Shown here: positions 26,285 through 33,918 of the stretch, in pieces
How positions within the stretch are numbered: position 1 is the first letter of the stretch
How the letters are laid out: every line of letters begins with the position of its first letter
Assembly: GCA_023433505.1 (NCBI GenBank)
Contig: JAEZCO010000030.1
Coordinates: 55,215-119,214 of the forward strand
Origin: Bacillota bacterium
GTDB lineage: Bacteria > Bacillota > Clostridia > Acetivibrionales > DTU013
Reading direction: 5' to 3'
DNA: 64,000 nt
Position numbers and translations under genes: made by a program
The notes under the pieces: model-generated
Told to the model about the DNA's origin: nothing
What the model saw: only the letters and a program-made list of their open reading frames with translations
Database searches by the model: none

Positions 26285-27277
26285 TTAGGGTGTGGTAAAA
26301 TCCTTGGAATATACCACACCCTGAACCCATTGCCCGCCATCGAAGTTTCGTCCCTTTATTGTAATTTTATTTTTTTTAACTTCCACATACAGCCCCTGGC
26401 TTTCCTTTGCAATAAATCTTCTGCCGCTGCCGTCTAATGCTATCGGGTTGTTGACTGCGCCTGTGTGAACGGCGGTAAAAGGTCCATAGGAGCATATGAG
26501 ATTGCCTGACTTCAAAAAGCTGTGGGTGTGCGATGTGAACAGGATAACCTCGGGATACCTTGATAAAATGGCCTTGATTGCGCCGGCTTGTTTGATGTCG
26601 GACGACGGCAGCACCTTTATTTTGGTATTGTCGGCAATATGCTGGTGCAGAAAAACAAATACCGGTTTTCCCGGCGCATATTTTTCCCGGAGCTTTTCAC
26701 CCAGCCATTTTTGCTGCTCCTCCGAAATAAAAGCTTGCGTATTGCCTAATTTCTCTGTATTGCACTGTTCGGAGCCAAGGGATATAAAATGGTAGCCCTT
26801 GATCCAAACATCGTGATAGACCTTTTTTTCCCTGGAAAAAGCCAGGTATCTGGAAATGTACCCATTGACCATCAAAGGGGAATTAGGGCCCTTTGAATAA
26901 TCAAAAAACTCATGGTTTCCGATGTTTTTAATCACCGTTCCCGGAAGGAGAGCTTTGTTTTTGTCAAGGCAGGCGAGGATTTTTGAATACTGTTTGTCCA
27001 AGCCCTGGTCTACGATATCGCCGTTCAGTACCATTGCATCTGCATGCGGATTGATGCCGTACAGGTCCTTTATGGCTTTTTCAAGCTTCCCGGTGTTGCA
27101 GTGGATATCCCCCAGAACTGAAAATGCTACGGACATCGCAGAATAGGAGGAGGATGATTCTTTCGTCCCCATTTTTGGCGTATATTCCGGGCCGGGCTCT
27201 ATTTTGCATACACCCGATAAGGAAAATATAACGGCCAGTATGAGTGCCGCCGTGAAAAGCAGTCTTTTTCCGCCCAT
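26285..27277 (-). CDS. Secreted calcineurin-like metallophosphoesterase
   Basis: 330 residues with an N-terminal signal or anchor (LLFTAALILAVIFSLSGV). The five metallophosphoesterase motifs are present in order: VLGDIHCNTG, VLNGDIVDQG, NIGNHEFFD, VFLHQH and FTSHTHSF, which bind two metal ions. The start at 27277 (MGGKRLL) is favoured by AAAGGAG 10 bases upstream; the longer ORF begins with a TTG lacking a good site. It lies divergently from a polysaccharide deacetylase-like gene. The substrate (phosphodiester, nucleotide or cell-wall phosphate) cannot be told. Confidence 0.85.
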   Translation of the reverse strand: MGGKRLLFTAALILAVIFSLSGVCKIEPGPEYTPKMGTKESSSSYSAMSVAFSVLGDIHCNTGKLEKAIKDLYGINPHADAMVLNGDIVDQGLDKQYSKILACLDKNKALLPGTVIKNIGNHEFFDYSKGPNSPLMVNGYISRYLAFSREKKVYHDVWIKGYHFISLGSEQCNTEKLGNTQAFISEEQQKWLGEKLREKYAPGKPVFVFLHQHIADNTKIKVLPSSDIKQAGAIKAILSRYPEVILFTSHTHSFLKSGNLICSYGPFTAVHTGAVNNPIALDGSGRRFIAKESQGLYVEVKKNKITIKGRNFDGGQWVQGVVYSKDFTTP

Positions 27278-27450
27278 GCTCTTGATGCTCCTTTTGCCGG
27301 CTTCCAACCGGAAATATTGTCTTTATTAATATGAAACAAATCCTGTTTTAATATTTTGGAAATGACTGCTTTAAAAGTTTAAACATATGAAACGGAAAAA
27401 AGTATATATTTAATAAGGGAAATTATTCATTTTGTAAAGGCATTAAAAGT

Positions 27451-28302
27451 ATGAGCAAACTATACCTAATCTCCGTACGAAAAACATATGTCCTTTATTC
27501 TCTCATAATTATTTCGGTCATTGCCATAGGTATTGAAGTTTTTTTCTTATCCGGTTTTTTCGATAAGGATGCGGCAAAGGGAGCCTCTTTACAATCGACG
27601 TATTCCGCTACGGATAACAGCGGCGGAAAGCTTGCCATTGTTATCGACGATTTTGGCCAAAGCAGAGCGGGTGTACAAGAAATGATGCAAATAGACAGAC
27701 ATCTGACTTTTGCGATTATGCCCTTTCTTGAGTTCTCTCGATCAGATGCGGAAACTGCTTATGAAAGAGGGCATGAAGTTATTGTCCATCTGCCCATGGA
27801 GCCTAACTATGGAAAATTGAGCTGGCTGGGCCCCAGGCCGATAATGGCAGGAATGAGCAAAGGGATGGTAGAAGAACTTGTAAGGGATGCTTTTGAAAAA
27901 GTGCCGTATGCTGTCGGCGCCAACATCCATATGGGCTCAAAGGCAAGCAGCGACCCGACGATTATTGACGGTATCCTTGATATTATTAAAGAGAAAAATC
28001 TGTATTTTGTAGATAGCCGGACTGCGGCCAAGCCCATCTGCAAAAAAATAGCGGATACCAAGGGCGTACGGTGCTTTGAAAGGGATATATTCATTGATGA
28101 GGGAAGATCAAAAGAAGAGATTAAAAAGCAATTGCAAAAATGCGAAGAGGTTGTTTTGAAAAAAGGGATGGCCATTGCGGTGGGCCATGTCGGGACGGAA
28201 GGAGGAAAGGCGACGGCAAACGCTATTTTGGAAATGCTTCCCGAATTCGACAGTAAAAACATACAGCTGGTTTTTGTATCTGAATTACCCGATGACAGGT
28301 AA
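27451..28302 (+). CDS. Divergent polysaccharide deacetylase family protein (YibQ-like)
   Basis: 283 residues with an N-terminal membrane anchor (LYSLIIISVIAIGIEVFFL, about 17-35). The catalytic fold follows: LAIVIDDFGQSRAGVQEMM, FAIMPFLEFS, HEVIVHLPMEPN and NIHMGSKAS, then RDIFIDEGRSKEEIKKQL and IAVGHVGTEGG near the end. This is the divergent polysaccharide deacetylase (DUF610/YibQ) family, which acts on cell-envelope glycans in the extracytoplasmic space. It is convergent with a CwlD-like amidase gene whose stop lies 20 bases away, so a joint role in peptidoglycan remodelling is plausible but unproven. Confidence 0.87.
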   Translation: MSKLYLISVRKTYVLYSLIIISVIAIGIEVFFLSGFFDKDAAKGASLQSTYSATDNSGGKLAIVIDDFGQSRAGVQEMMQIDRHLTFAIMPFLEFSRSDAETAYERGHEVIVHLPMEPNYGKLSWLGPRPIMAGMSKGMVEELVRDAFEKVPYAVGANIHMGSKASSDPTIIDGILDIIKEKNLYFVDSRTAAKPICKKIADTKGVRCFERDIFIDEGRSKEEIKKQLQKCEEVVLKKGMAIAVGHVGTEGGKATANAILEMLPEFDSKNIQLVFVSELPDDR

Positions 28303-28322
28303 ACGGATGTAAAATTCATCCA

Positions 28323-29090
28323 TCATTTTGCTTTTGGGTCTTTTCTCGTGCCGTTTACCATCCTCAGCTCGGCAAAATAGCTCTCAACACCGGAGGATAT
28401 GGCTTTAGCGATATCCTCCTTAAAGCTGTCCTGGGACAGTAATTCCCGCTCCTTTTGATTGGAGATAAAGGCGGTTTCAATAATGATCCCGGGGATTTGA
28501 GCGTAATTCAACAAATAAAAATTTGAAGTGTTCATCGGATCGTGTACGGTTCTTTTTTCACCGTTAATCCGGATATCATTCAAGGTTCTTTGGACACAGT
28601 AGGCCAGTGTCTTACTCCGGGCCGTTTTTTCACTGTACAATACAAATGAACCGTCTGCGCTTAAATTTTTTATGTGGCAGTTTCCGTGGATACTCAGGAA
28701 TAGCTGGGCGTTGCTGTTGTTTATTATCTGGGCCCGCGCCTTTAAATCCCTCAGATGCCTGCTTCCGCCGCCGTCAATCAGGTTATCGAGGGATCGGTCC
28801 GTTTGCCTGGTAAGAATAGCTTGATAATCTTTATCTTCAAGCAAGGCCTTAACTCTTTTGGCGATGTCAAGGTTTATATCCTTCTCCAGCATACCGCCTT
28901 CAAAAGCGCCGCCATCAATGCCTCCATGGCCAGGATCGATGACAATGATTTTTGTGTAGGAATGGACGAAATTCTGCGATGAATTGACCAGTAAAGAAAA
29001 TAGAAGCATTACTGCCACGAATACAGTGATTAATACAACTGTAATCAGTATTGTTTTATTTCTGATGCAAATAATATGAAGTTTTCTCAT
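28323..29090 (-). CDS. cwlD: CwlD-like N-acetylmuramoyl-L-alanine amidase
   Basis: 255 residues: an N-terminal membrane/signal segment (ILITVVLITVFVAVMLLFSLL), then an Amidase_3 domain. Zinc ligands and catalytic residues are visible: IIVIDPGHGGIDGG (His), GMLEKDINL (Glu), LFLSIHGN (His) and GIIIETAF (catalytic Glu). The length and single-domain layout match CwlD, which with PdaA makes muramic delta-lactam in the spore cortex. The window also carries a germinant-receptor operon. The start at 29090 (MRKLHII) is a compromise, since no strong ribosome site is near and the ORF is open for 27 more codons upstream. It could also be a vegetative amidase of the same family. Confidence 0.82.
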   Translation of the reverse strand: MRKLHIICIRNKTILITVVLITVFVAVMLLFSLLVNSSQNFVHSYTKIIVIDPGHGGIDGGAFEGGMLEKDINLDIAKRVKALLEDKDYQAILTRQTDRSLDNLIDGGGSRHLRDLKARAQIINNSNAQLFLSIHGNCHIKNLSADGSFVLYSEKTARSKTLAYCVQRTLNDIRINGEKRTVHDPMNTSNFYLLNYAQIPGIIIETAFISNQKERELLSQDSFKEDIAKAISSGVESYFAELRMVNGTRKDPKAK

Positions 29091-29292
29091 ATCATCCGTT
29101 ATATGGTTAAACTCTCCTATAATTCTATTCCCGGAGCTTATGGAATATGTGAATACAATGGAGGTAAACATGATAAAAATATATCGTCAGCCGGCAATCA
29201 GAAAACAAGTTCAGATGAAATTTGCTCACGAATCATATATACTATTGGTGACGGTGTAAATCAAAATTCTTGCACATAAAACGGAGGAAAAC

Positions 29293-30162
29293 TTGGACTG
29301 GAAGCAAAAGCTTTTTGAAAGCTATAATGAAGCACTCGCAGCAGGGTACGAGCTGTATGTGAAAAAAAGAGGAAAAGAGGCTGCCAATGGCCTTGAGAAC
29401 GGCGCTTATGAAGAGTATATGGAGGAGGCCGCGAAGCATTGGAACAACACGCCTTTGGATATTGCCGGCGGTAAAACGCCTGTGGAGCTTTTTCATGGCA
29501 TTGCCGGCTTGAAGGATTGTATGGAACTATACAAGGAAGCCTGCATCGTTTGCGATGACGGCATCCCCGCAATTCTGGCACAAAAGCTGAAGAGCTTTGG
29601 CAGCGAGGCGGAGGAGCAGTTAATTGAGCTGGCCTGCAGCCGGCCGGCATCCGAACAGGAGGAGGACTTGCTGGTATCCGTGCTCTCCATCAGGCTTCTG
29701 GGAGAATGGAATGCAGTACGGATGGCTCCGAAGCTGGTCAAGCGCCTGTTGGCGTGTAATCCGGAAGAGCTTATGATCATGGAAGAAATTGAGCTTGCCC
29801 TGGTCAATCTGGGTGATACGGAGATTCTGCTTGAAGGGATGAGGCCGTCAGACGGCTGGTCTTATCCCCATGAATATCTGGCTTCCGCTTTGGCCAAAGC
29901 AGGAAAGCTCAGCCGGAAGGAGTCCATTTACCAATGCCTCAAGGAATATTTCCTCAAGTACCCAAAACCTATACTGGGAGCCTCCAATCTGGCTGAATAC
30001 GGAGACAGCCGCGCCATTCCGGCTCTTAGGGGCTATGCGGAACGGCACATGGCTTTGCTTGACAATGAAACCTTTTATGAAATAAAAAGCGCAGTGGAAT
30101 GTCTCGGAGGCAATATGGACGACCTGAGCGTCCAGTACGGGCGCAATTCGAGGATACCGTAG
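29293..30162 (+). CDS. Helical-repeat (HEAT-like) protein of unknown function
   Basis: 289 residues beginning at a TTG with GGAGG 5 bases upstream. The sequence is nearly all alpha-helical, with repeated Leu/Ala helices such as DLLVSVLSIRLLGEWNAVRM, LVKRLLACNPEELMIMEEIE and a DSRAIPALRGYAERH HEAT/PBS-lyase-like unit near the C-terminus. No catalytic motif or signal peptide is visible, so a cytoplasmic scaffold or adaptor is possible. The tail DLSVQYGRNSRIP may be out of frame, because an open frame with protein-like content continues immediately in another phase (next entry). Confidence 0.6.
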   Translation: MDWKQKLFESYNEALAAGYELYVKKRGKEAANGLENGAYEEYMEEAAKHWNNTPLDIAGGKTPVELFHGIAGLKDCMELYKEACIVCDDGIPAILAQKLKSFGSEAEEQLIELACSRPASEQEEDLLVSVLSIRLLGEWNAVRMAPKLVKRLLACNPEELMIMEEIELALVNLGDTEILLEGMRPSDGWSYPHEYLASALAKAGKLSRKESIYQCLKEYFLKYPKPILGASNLAEYGDSRAIPALRGYAERHMALLDNETFYEIKSAVECLGGNMDDLSVQYGRNSRIP

Positions 30163-30392
30163 GAAAATATAAGGGTGATATTTCGGCAATACTGTTAAGT
30201 GCGCCTTTGAATGATATCTTTGGACAGGCATATGATGTGCATCAGCCCTTTGCCGATTCCGAAGAACGGATAGCAGATATCGCCAGAATCATCGATGAAA
30301 GCGCTAAACCGGATTTCGTCTGCCTTGATGCTTTATATTCCGGCTGGAATGAGATTTACAGGGATCTGACAGCCTTTACATCTGCGTTTTAA
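30099..30392 (+). pseudogene. Possible frameshifted continuation of the helical-repeat protein
   Basis: 97 codons overlapping the end of the preceding gene by 64 bases in another phase. From about codon 17 the sequence is convincing: FEDTVGKYKGDISAILLSAP, then NDIFGQAYDVHQPFADSEER and PDFVCLDALYSGWNEIYRDL. No start codon with a ribosome site precedes the good part, which suggests that a single indel near 30150 separates it from the upstream gene. It could instead be a short independent gene. The family is not recognised. Confidence 0.4.
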
Positions 30393-30489
30393 CAGGTCGG
30401 GTTTAAACAGGAGCAAGGCAAGTCCTGAAAAGTTTTCTGGAACTATTTAAGACTGCTTTTGACAAGGACAAATTTTTGCTACTTTTTTA

Positions 30490-30514
30490 CCGGATTATTC
30501 TATATTTAATCCGG
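30490..30514. promoter_or_regulatory. Perfect inverted repeat upstream of the dehydrogenase operon
   Basis: CCGGATTA (30490-30497) / TAATCCGG (30507-30514) with a 9-base spacer, ending 46 bases before the first dehydrogenase start codon. There is no T run, so an operator is more likely than a terminator. The regulator is unknown. Confidence 0.4.
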
Positions 30515-30560
30515 CTGCTTTGATAGATTATTTTTAACAGACAAAGCGAGGAGGGCAATT

Positions 30561-31643
30561 ATGAGTACGAAAATAAAGATTGGAATTATCGGCTGCGGAG
30601 GTATCGCAAACGGGAAGCACATGCCCAGTTTGTCAAAGCTCAACAATATTGAGCTGGTGGCTTTCTGCGATATCATTGAGGAACGGGCTACAGAAGCGGC
30701 AAAGAAATATGGCACTAAGGATGCAAAGGTATATACTGACTACAAGGAGCTGTTAAAAGACAAAAGCATTGATGTAATCCATGTTTTAACGCCTAACAGG
30801 TCACACTCCTTTATTACCGTCGACGCGCTGGAGGCCGGCAAGCACGTTATGTGCGAAAAGCCCATGGCCATCAATCCTGCGGAAGCGAAGAAAATGCTGG
30901 ACGCAGCTAAAAGGACAGGGAAAAAGCTGACCATCGGCTACAATAACCGTCAGCGCCCCGATTCCTTATACCTGAAGCAGATCTGTGAAGCGGGAGAGCT
31001 GGGGGAAATCTATTTTGCAAAGGCCCATGCCATCCGCCGCCGCGCGGTCCCTACCTGGGGTGTGTTTCTGAATGAGGAAGAACAGGGAGGCGGCCCCGTA
31101 ATTGACATCGGAACCCATGCCATTGACCTGACATTGTGGATGATGAACAACTATAAAGTGAAAAGCGTTATGGGCAATGTCTACTATAAGCTGGGCAAGA
31201 AGGAAAATTCCGCAAATGCCTGGGGTCCATGGGACCCGGAAAAGTTTACTGTTGAGGATTCCGCATTTGCCTTTATCACAATGCAAAATGGCGCCACCAT
31301 CACGCTGGAATGCAGCTGGGCTCTCAACTCTCTTGATGTAGGGGAGGCACAGTGCACGCTTTGCGGTACCGAAGGCGGGGCGGATATGAAGGACGGATTG
31401 CGTATTAACGGTGAGAAATACAGCAGGATGTATGTCAATAAACCGGAGCTTGACTCCGGAGGAGTCGATTTTTATGACGGAAATACGGAAGGCAATGCGG
31501 ACAGGGAAGCCAGGCTGTGGATCGATGCAGTCATAAACGACAAGGCTCCTCTAGTTTTGCCGGAGGAGGCACTGGTAGTGACACAGATCCTCGATGCCAT
31601 TTATGAGTCTTCAAAGACTGGAAAGCCTGTATATTTTGAGTAA
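30561..31643 (+). CDS. Gfo/Idh/MocA-family NAD(P)-dependent dehydrogenase
   Basis: 360 residues: an N-terminal Rossmann fold IGIIGCGGIANGKHMPSL, the diagnostic EKPMAINPAEAKKMLDAA (EKP motif, with the catalytic Lys), and the C-terminal-domain motif GGGPVIDIGTHAIDLTLWMM with the conserved Asp and His. The family oxidises or reduces sugars, inositols and sugar acids. GAGGAGG lies 6 bases before the ATG. It is followed 24 bases later by a second family member, suggesting sequential or paired sugar transformations. The substrate is not determinable; its position among polysaccharide-use loci suggests a uronic acid or deoxysugar. Confidence 0.9.
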   Translation: MSTKIKIGIIGCGGIANGKHMPSLSKLNNIELVAFCDIIEERATEAAKKYGTKDAKVYTDYKELLKDKSIDVIHVLTPNRSHSFITVDALEAGKHVMCEKPMAINPAEAKKMLDAAKRTGKKLTIGYNNRQRPDSLYLKQICEAGELGEIYFAKAHAIRRRAVPTWGVFLNEEEQGGGPVIDIGTHAIDLTLWMMNNYKVKSVMGNVYYKLGKKENSANAWGPWDPEKFTVEDSAFAFITMQNGATITLECSWALNSLDVGEAQCTLCGTEGGADMKDGLRINGEKYSRMYVNKPELDSGGVDFYDGNTEGNADREARLWIDAVINDKAPLVLPEEALVVTQILDAIYESSKTGKPVYFE

Positions 31644-31667
31644 TACCGGGGAGAGGAGGTCTATACC

Positions 31668-32651
31668 GTGTTAAGAGTAGCAATGTTGAGCCAATGGCAT
31701 GTACATGCCTGGGATTATGCCAAACAGATCCGTTCCATGGAAAACGCGCAAATCACTGCCGTATGGGATGAGATTCCGGCAAGAGGCGAAATATGGGCAA
31801 AAGAGCTGGGAGTCGAATTTGAAGCCGATTTGCAGACGCTGCTGGAAAGAGCGGACGTTGACGCCGTGGTGGTGAATACTCCCACAAATCTTCATGGGAA
31901 GGTCATGGTGGCGGCGGCTAACGCAGGAAAGCATATTTTCACGGAAAAGGTCATGGCACTGACCGTAAAGGAATGTGAGGAAATTGCCGAGGCGGTAAGG
32001 TCCAACGGAGTGAAATTTTGTATCTCCCTCCCGCACAGGACCTTTCCCCATAACCTGTTTGCAAAGAGGGTCGTAGAAGAGAAACTCCTTGGGGATATAA
32101 CGCTTTTAAGAGTAAGAAATGCCCATAACGGGGCTACGGCAGGATGGCTGCCCCCACACTTTTATGATGCGAACCAGTGCGGAGGAGGCGCCATGATCGA
32201 TCTGGGAGCCCATCCCATGTATCTTGTGCGGTGGCTTCTCGGAAAGCCTTCCAGGATCAGCTCCGTGTTCTCAAGCTTTACGGGTAAGCCCGTGGAGGAT
32301 AATGCAGTCAGTGTGATCGAGTTTGAAAACAAGGCCGTGGGGATTGCGGAAACAGGTTTTGTCAGTTCCGACAGCCCCTTTTCCATGGAGCTTTACGGCA
32401 CAAACGGGACTCTTTTCATCGGAGGACCTGAAAACAAGGTACGCCTGATCTCCGACAAGACCGGCGGAGTTCACGGCTGGACAGTTCCAGCCGATCTTCC
32501 AGATGCCCTTCCCAGCGCTATGAAGCAGTGGGTGGACGGCATACTTGAGGGAAGTGAAATACTCTTCGGCCTTGAAGAGGGAATTCAGCTTACGGAACTG
32601 ATGGAAGCAGCGTATACTTCCCACAGGGAAAAGCGCCATGTGGAATTTTAG
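31668..32651 (+). CDS. Second Gfo/Idh/MocA-family oxidoreductase, with altered cofactor and EKP motifs
   Basis: 327 residues from a GTG with GGAGG 8 bases upstream. The overall fold and the C-terminal GGGAMIDLGAHPMYLVRWLL motif place it in the Gfo/Idh/MocA family. Two hallmarks are changed: the glycine-rich loop of the Rossmann fold is replaced by LRVAMLSQWHVHAWDYAKQI, and the EKP motif reads TEKVMALT. The catalytic Lys is retained. It may bind its cofactor atypically or tightly, or work only with the upstream partner. It ends the operon before a terminator at 32722. Confidence 0.85.
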   Translation: MLRVAMLSQWHVHAWDYAKQIRSMENAQITAVWDEIPARGEIWAKELGVEFEADLQTLLERADVDAVVVNTPTNLHGKVMVAAANAGKHIFTEKVMALTVKECEEIAEAVRSNGVKFCISLPHRTFPHNLFAKRVVEEKLLGDITLLRVRNAHNGATAGWLPPHFYDANQCGGGAMIDLGAHPMYLVRWLLGKPSRISSVFSSFTGKPVEDNAVSVIEFENKAVGIAETGFVSSDSPFSMELYGTNGTLFIGGPENKVRLISDKTGGVHGWTVPADLPDALPSAMKQWVDGILEGSEILFGLEEGIQLTELMEAAYTSHREKRHVEF

Positions 32652-32721
32652 GCGGCGGAAGCCGGATTGGAATAAAGAAGGCCAAGCAGGATAATCAAGA
32701 CACTCCGGGGCACCGGAGAGG

Positions 32722-32759
32722 AAACCTTACAAGAATAAAGCTTGTAGGGTTTTCTTTTT
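32722..32759 (+). terminator. Rho-independent terminator of the dehydrogenase operon
   Basis: Stem AAACCTTACAAG (32722-32733) / CTTGTAGGGTTT (32741-32752) with one G-T pair and a 7-base loop, then TTCTTTTT. A smaller hairpin, CTCCGG (32703-32708) / CCGGAG (32713-32718), precedes it. Confidence 0.85.
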
Positions 32760-32881
32760 AAGCGTCGTTGTTTTTTTGTTTTTATGCTAAACGCTTTAAT
32801 GAGCAATCAACGATACCCGGGGGTAATAGGCAGCGTAGGGTGTGAACTGATTGATTGAAAAGCGTTAGGATATAATTGAAA

Positions 32882-32910
32882 TTTACATGTATTTTAAAAT
32901 TGTATATAAT
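32882..32910 (+). promoter_or_regulatory. Sigma-A promoter of the AraC gene at 32959
   Basis: -35 TTTACA (32882-32887), a 17-base spacer and a perfect -10 TATAAT (32905-32910), 49 bases before the start codon. Upstream, AAACGCTTT (near 32788) and AAAGCGTT (near 32861) are reverse complements and could be a distal pair of regulator half-sites. Confidence 0.7.
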
Positions 32911-32958
32911 AGACTCTGAAGGACAGTAAAAAAATTTTGCCCGAAGGCAGGAGCTATT

Positions 32959-33852
32959 ATGTCAGAGCCGTATTTCGAGCCTGTTGTGCCCAAAATCGGA
33001 GATATAGAATATTTTTTTGAATGCCATCTGGACGAAGGCAGAAGAAGGGAAATAAGAGCCTCTGCCCACTGGCATTACTACATAGAAATCCTTTATATGC
33101 TGACCGGCTCCGCCAGAGTCATCCTTGGGGGTGTAAGCTATGATTTCAACAAAGGCGACCTTGTTGTGATCAACGCACGCGAGGTTCATTCTGTCAATAC
33201 CGAGGATGAAGAAGACGTCAGGTATATTGTGATAAAATTTGACCCCGAGGTCCTGTACACAACCAACCGGACAGTCTTCGAATCAAAGTACGTATTTCCT
33301 TTTACCATGGCAAAGGCCTCGCACCAGAAGGTCTTCAAACGGGAAGAAATCGAAGGGACCCATATCCCTTACCTGGTACAGGAAATCTTTAAAGAATACG
33401 GGAGCCTCAGCTTTGGCTTTGATCTGGCCATAAGGACCCATATCTGCAGCATTTTCCTGTGGATTTTGCGGAATTGGCAGAGCAAAGGCCTGAACATGGA
33501 TGCAAGCTACTCTTTCAAGGAAAACGAAATAAAAATGCTGCAAAAGGTCTTTGACTACCTGGATAAAAATTACCAGTATGACATTACGGTAAAAGAGGCC
33601 GCCAGGATGTGCAGCTTGAGCTACAGCTACTTTTCAAGATATTTCAAGGCGATTATGGGAAAGACCTTCACCGAGTATTTGAACTATGTCCGTATCACCG
33701 AAGCGGAAAAGCTTTTGCTGTCCACAGAAATGAATATTACCGAAGTGGCGGCGGAAACCGGCTTCTCCGATTCCAGTTATTTTATAAAGCAATTCCGGCA
33801 TTTCAAGAATGTCTCGCCAAAGCAATTTAAGAAAAAATTTATCCGGGCATAA
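32959..33852 (+). CDS. AraC-family transcriptional regulator
   Basis: 297 residues. The N-terminal cupin sensor has RASAHWHYYIEILYMLTGSA and GDLVVINAREVHSV, the usual strand pattern of sugar-responsive AraC proteins. The C-terminal domain has two helix-turn-helix units: ITVKEAARMCSLSYSYFSRY and ITEVAAETGFSDSSYFIKQF, followed by VSPKQFKKKF. It has its own promoter and lies between the dehydrogenase operon and the convergent rhamnosidase operon. Either could be its target. Confidence 0.9.
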   Translation: MSEPYFEPVVPKIGDIEYFFECHLDEGRRREIRASAHWHYYIEILYMLTGSARVILGGVSYDFNKGDLVVINAREVHSVNTEDEEDVRYIVIKFDPEVLYTTNRTVFESKYVFPFTMAKASHQKVFKREEIEGTHIPYLVQEIFKEYGSLSFGFDLAIRTHICSIFLWILRNWQSKGLNMDASYSFKENEIKMLQKVFDYLDKNYQYDITVKEAARMCSLSYSYFSRYFKAIMGKTFTEYLNYVRITEAEKLLLSTEMNITEVAAETGFSDSSYFIKQFRHFKNVSPKQFKKKFIRA

Positions 33853-33885
33853 AACACCTTTATTAGAGTAGTAATTTAAAGCCTA

Positions 33886-33918
33886 TTTGAACAACGTCAC
33901 AGTCCCCCTCCTCTTAGG
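33886..33918 (+). repeat. Solo left end of the transposon-like element (copy 2)
   Basis: About 30 bases match the left end of the element at 54455 almost perfectly, starting TTGAACAACGTCACAG and continuing through the C run to CCTC and TAGGT. The copy overlaps the stop codon (33914-33916) of the rhamnosidase gene on the other strand. It has the same orientation as copies 1 and 3, and no right end is seen. Confidence 0.6.
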
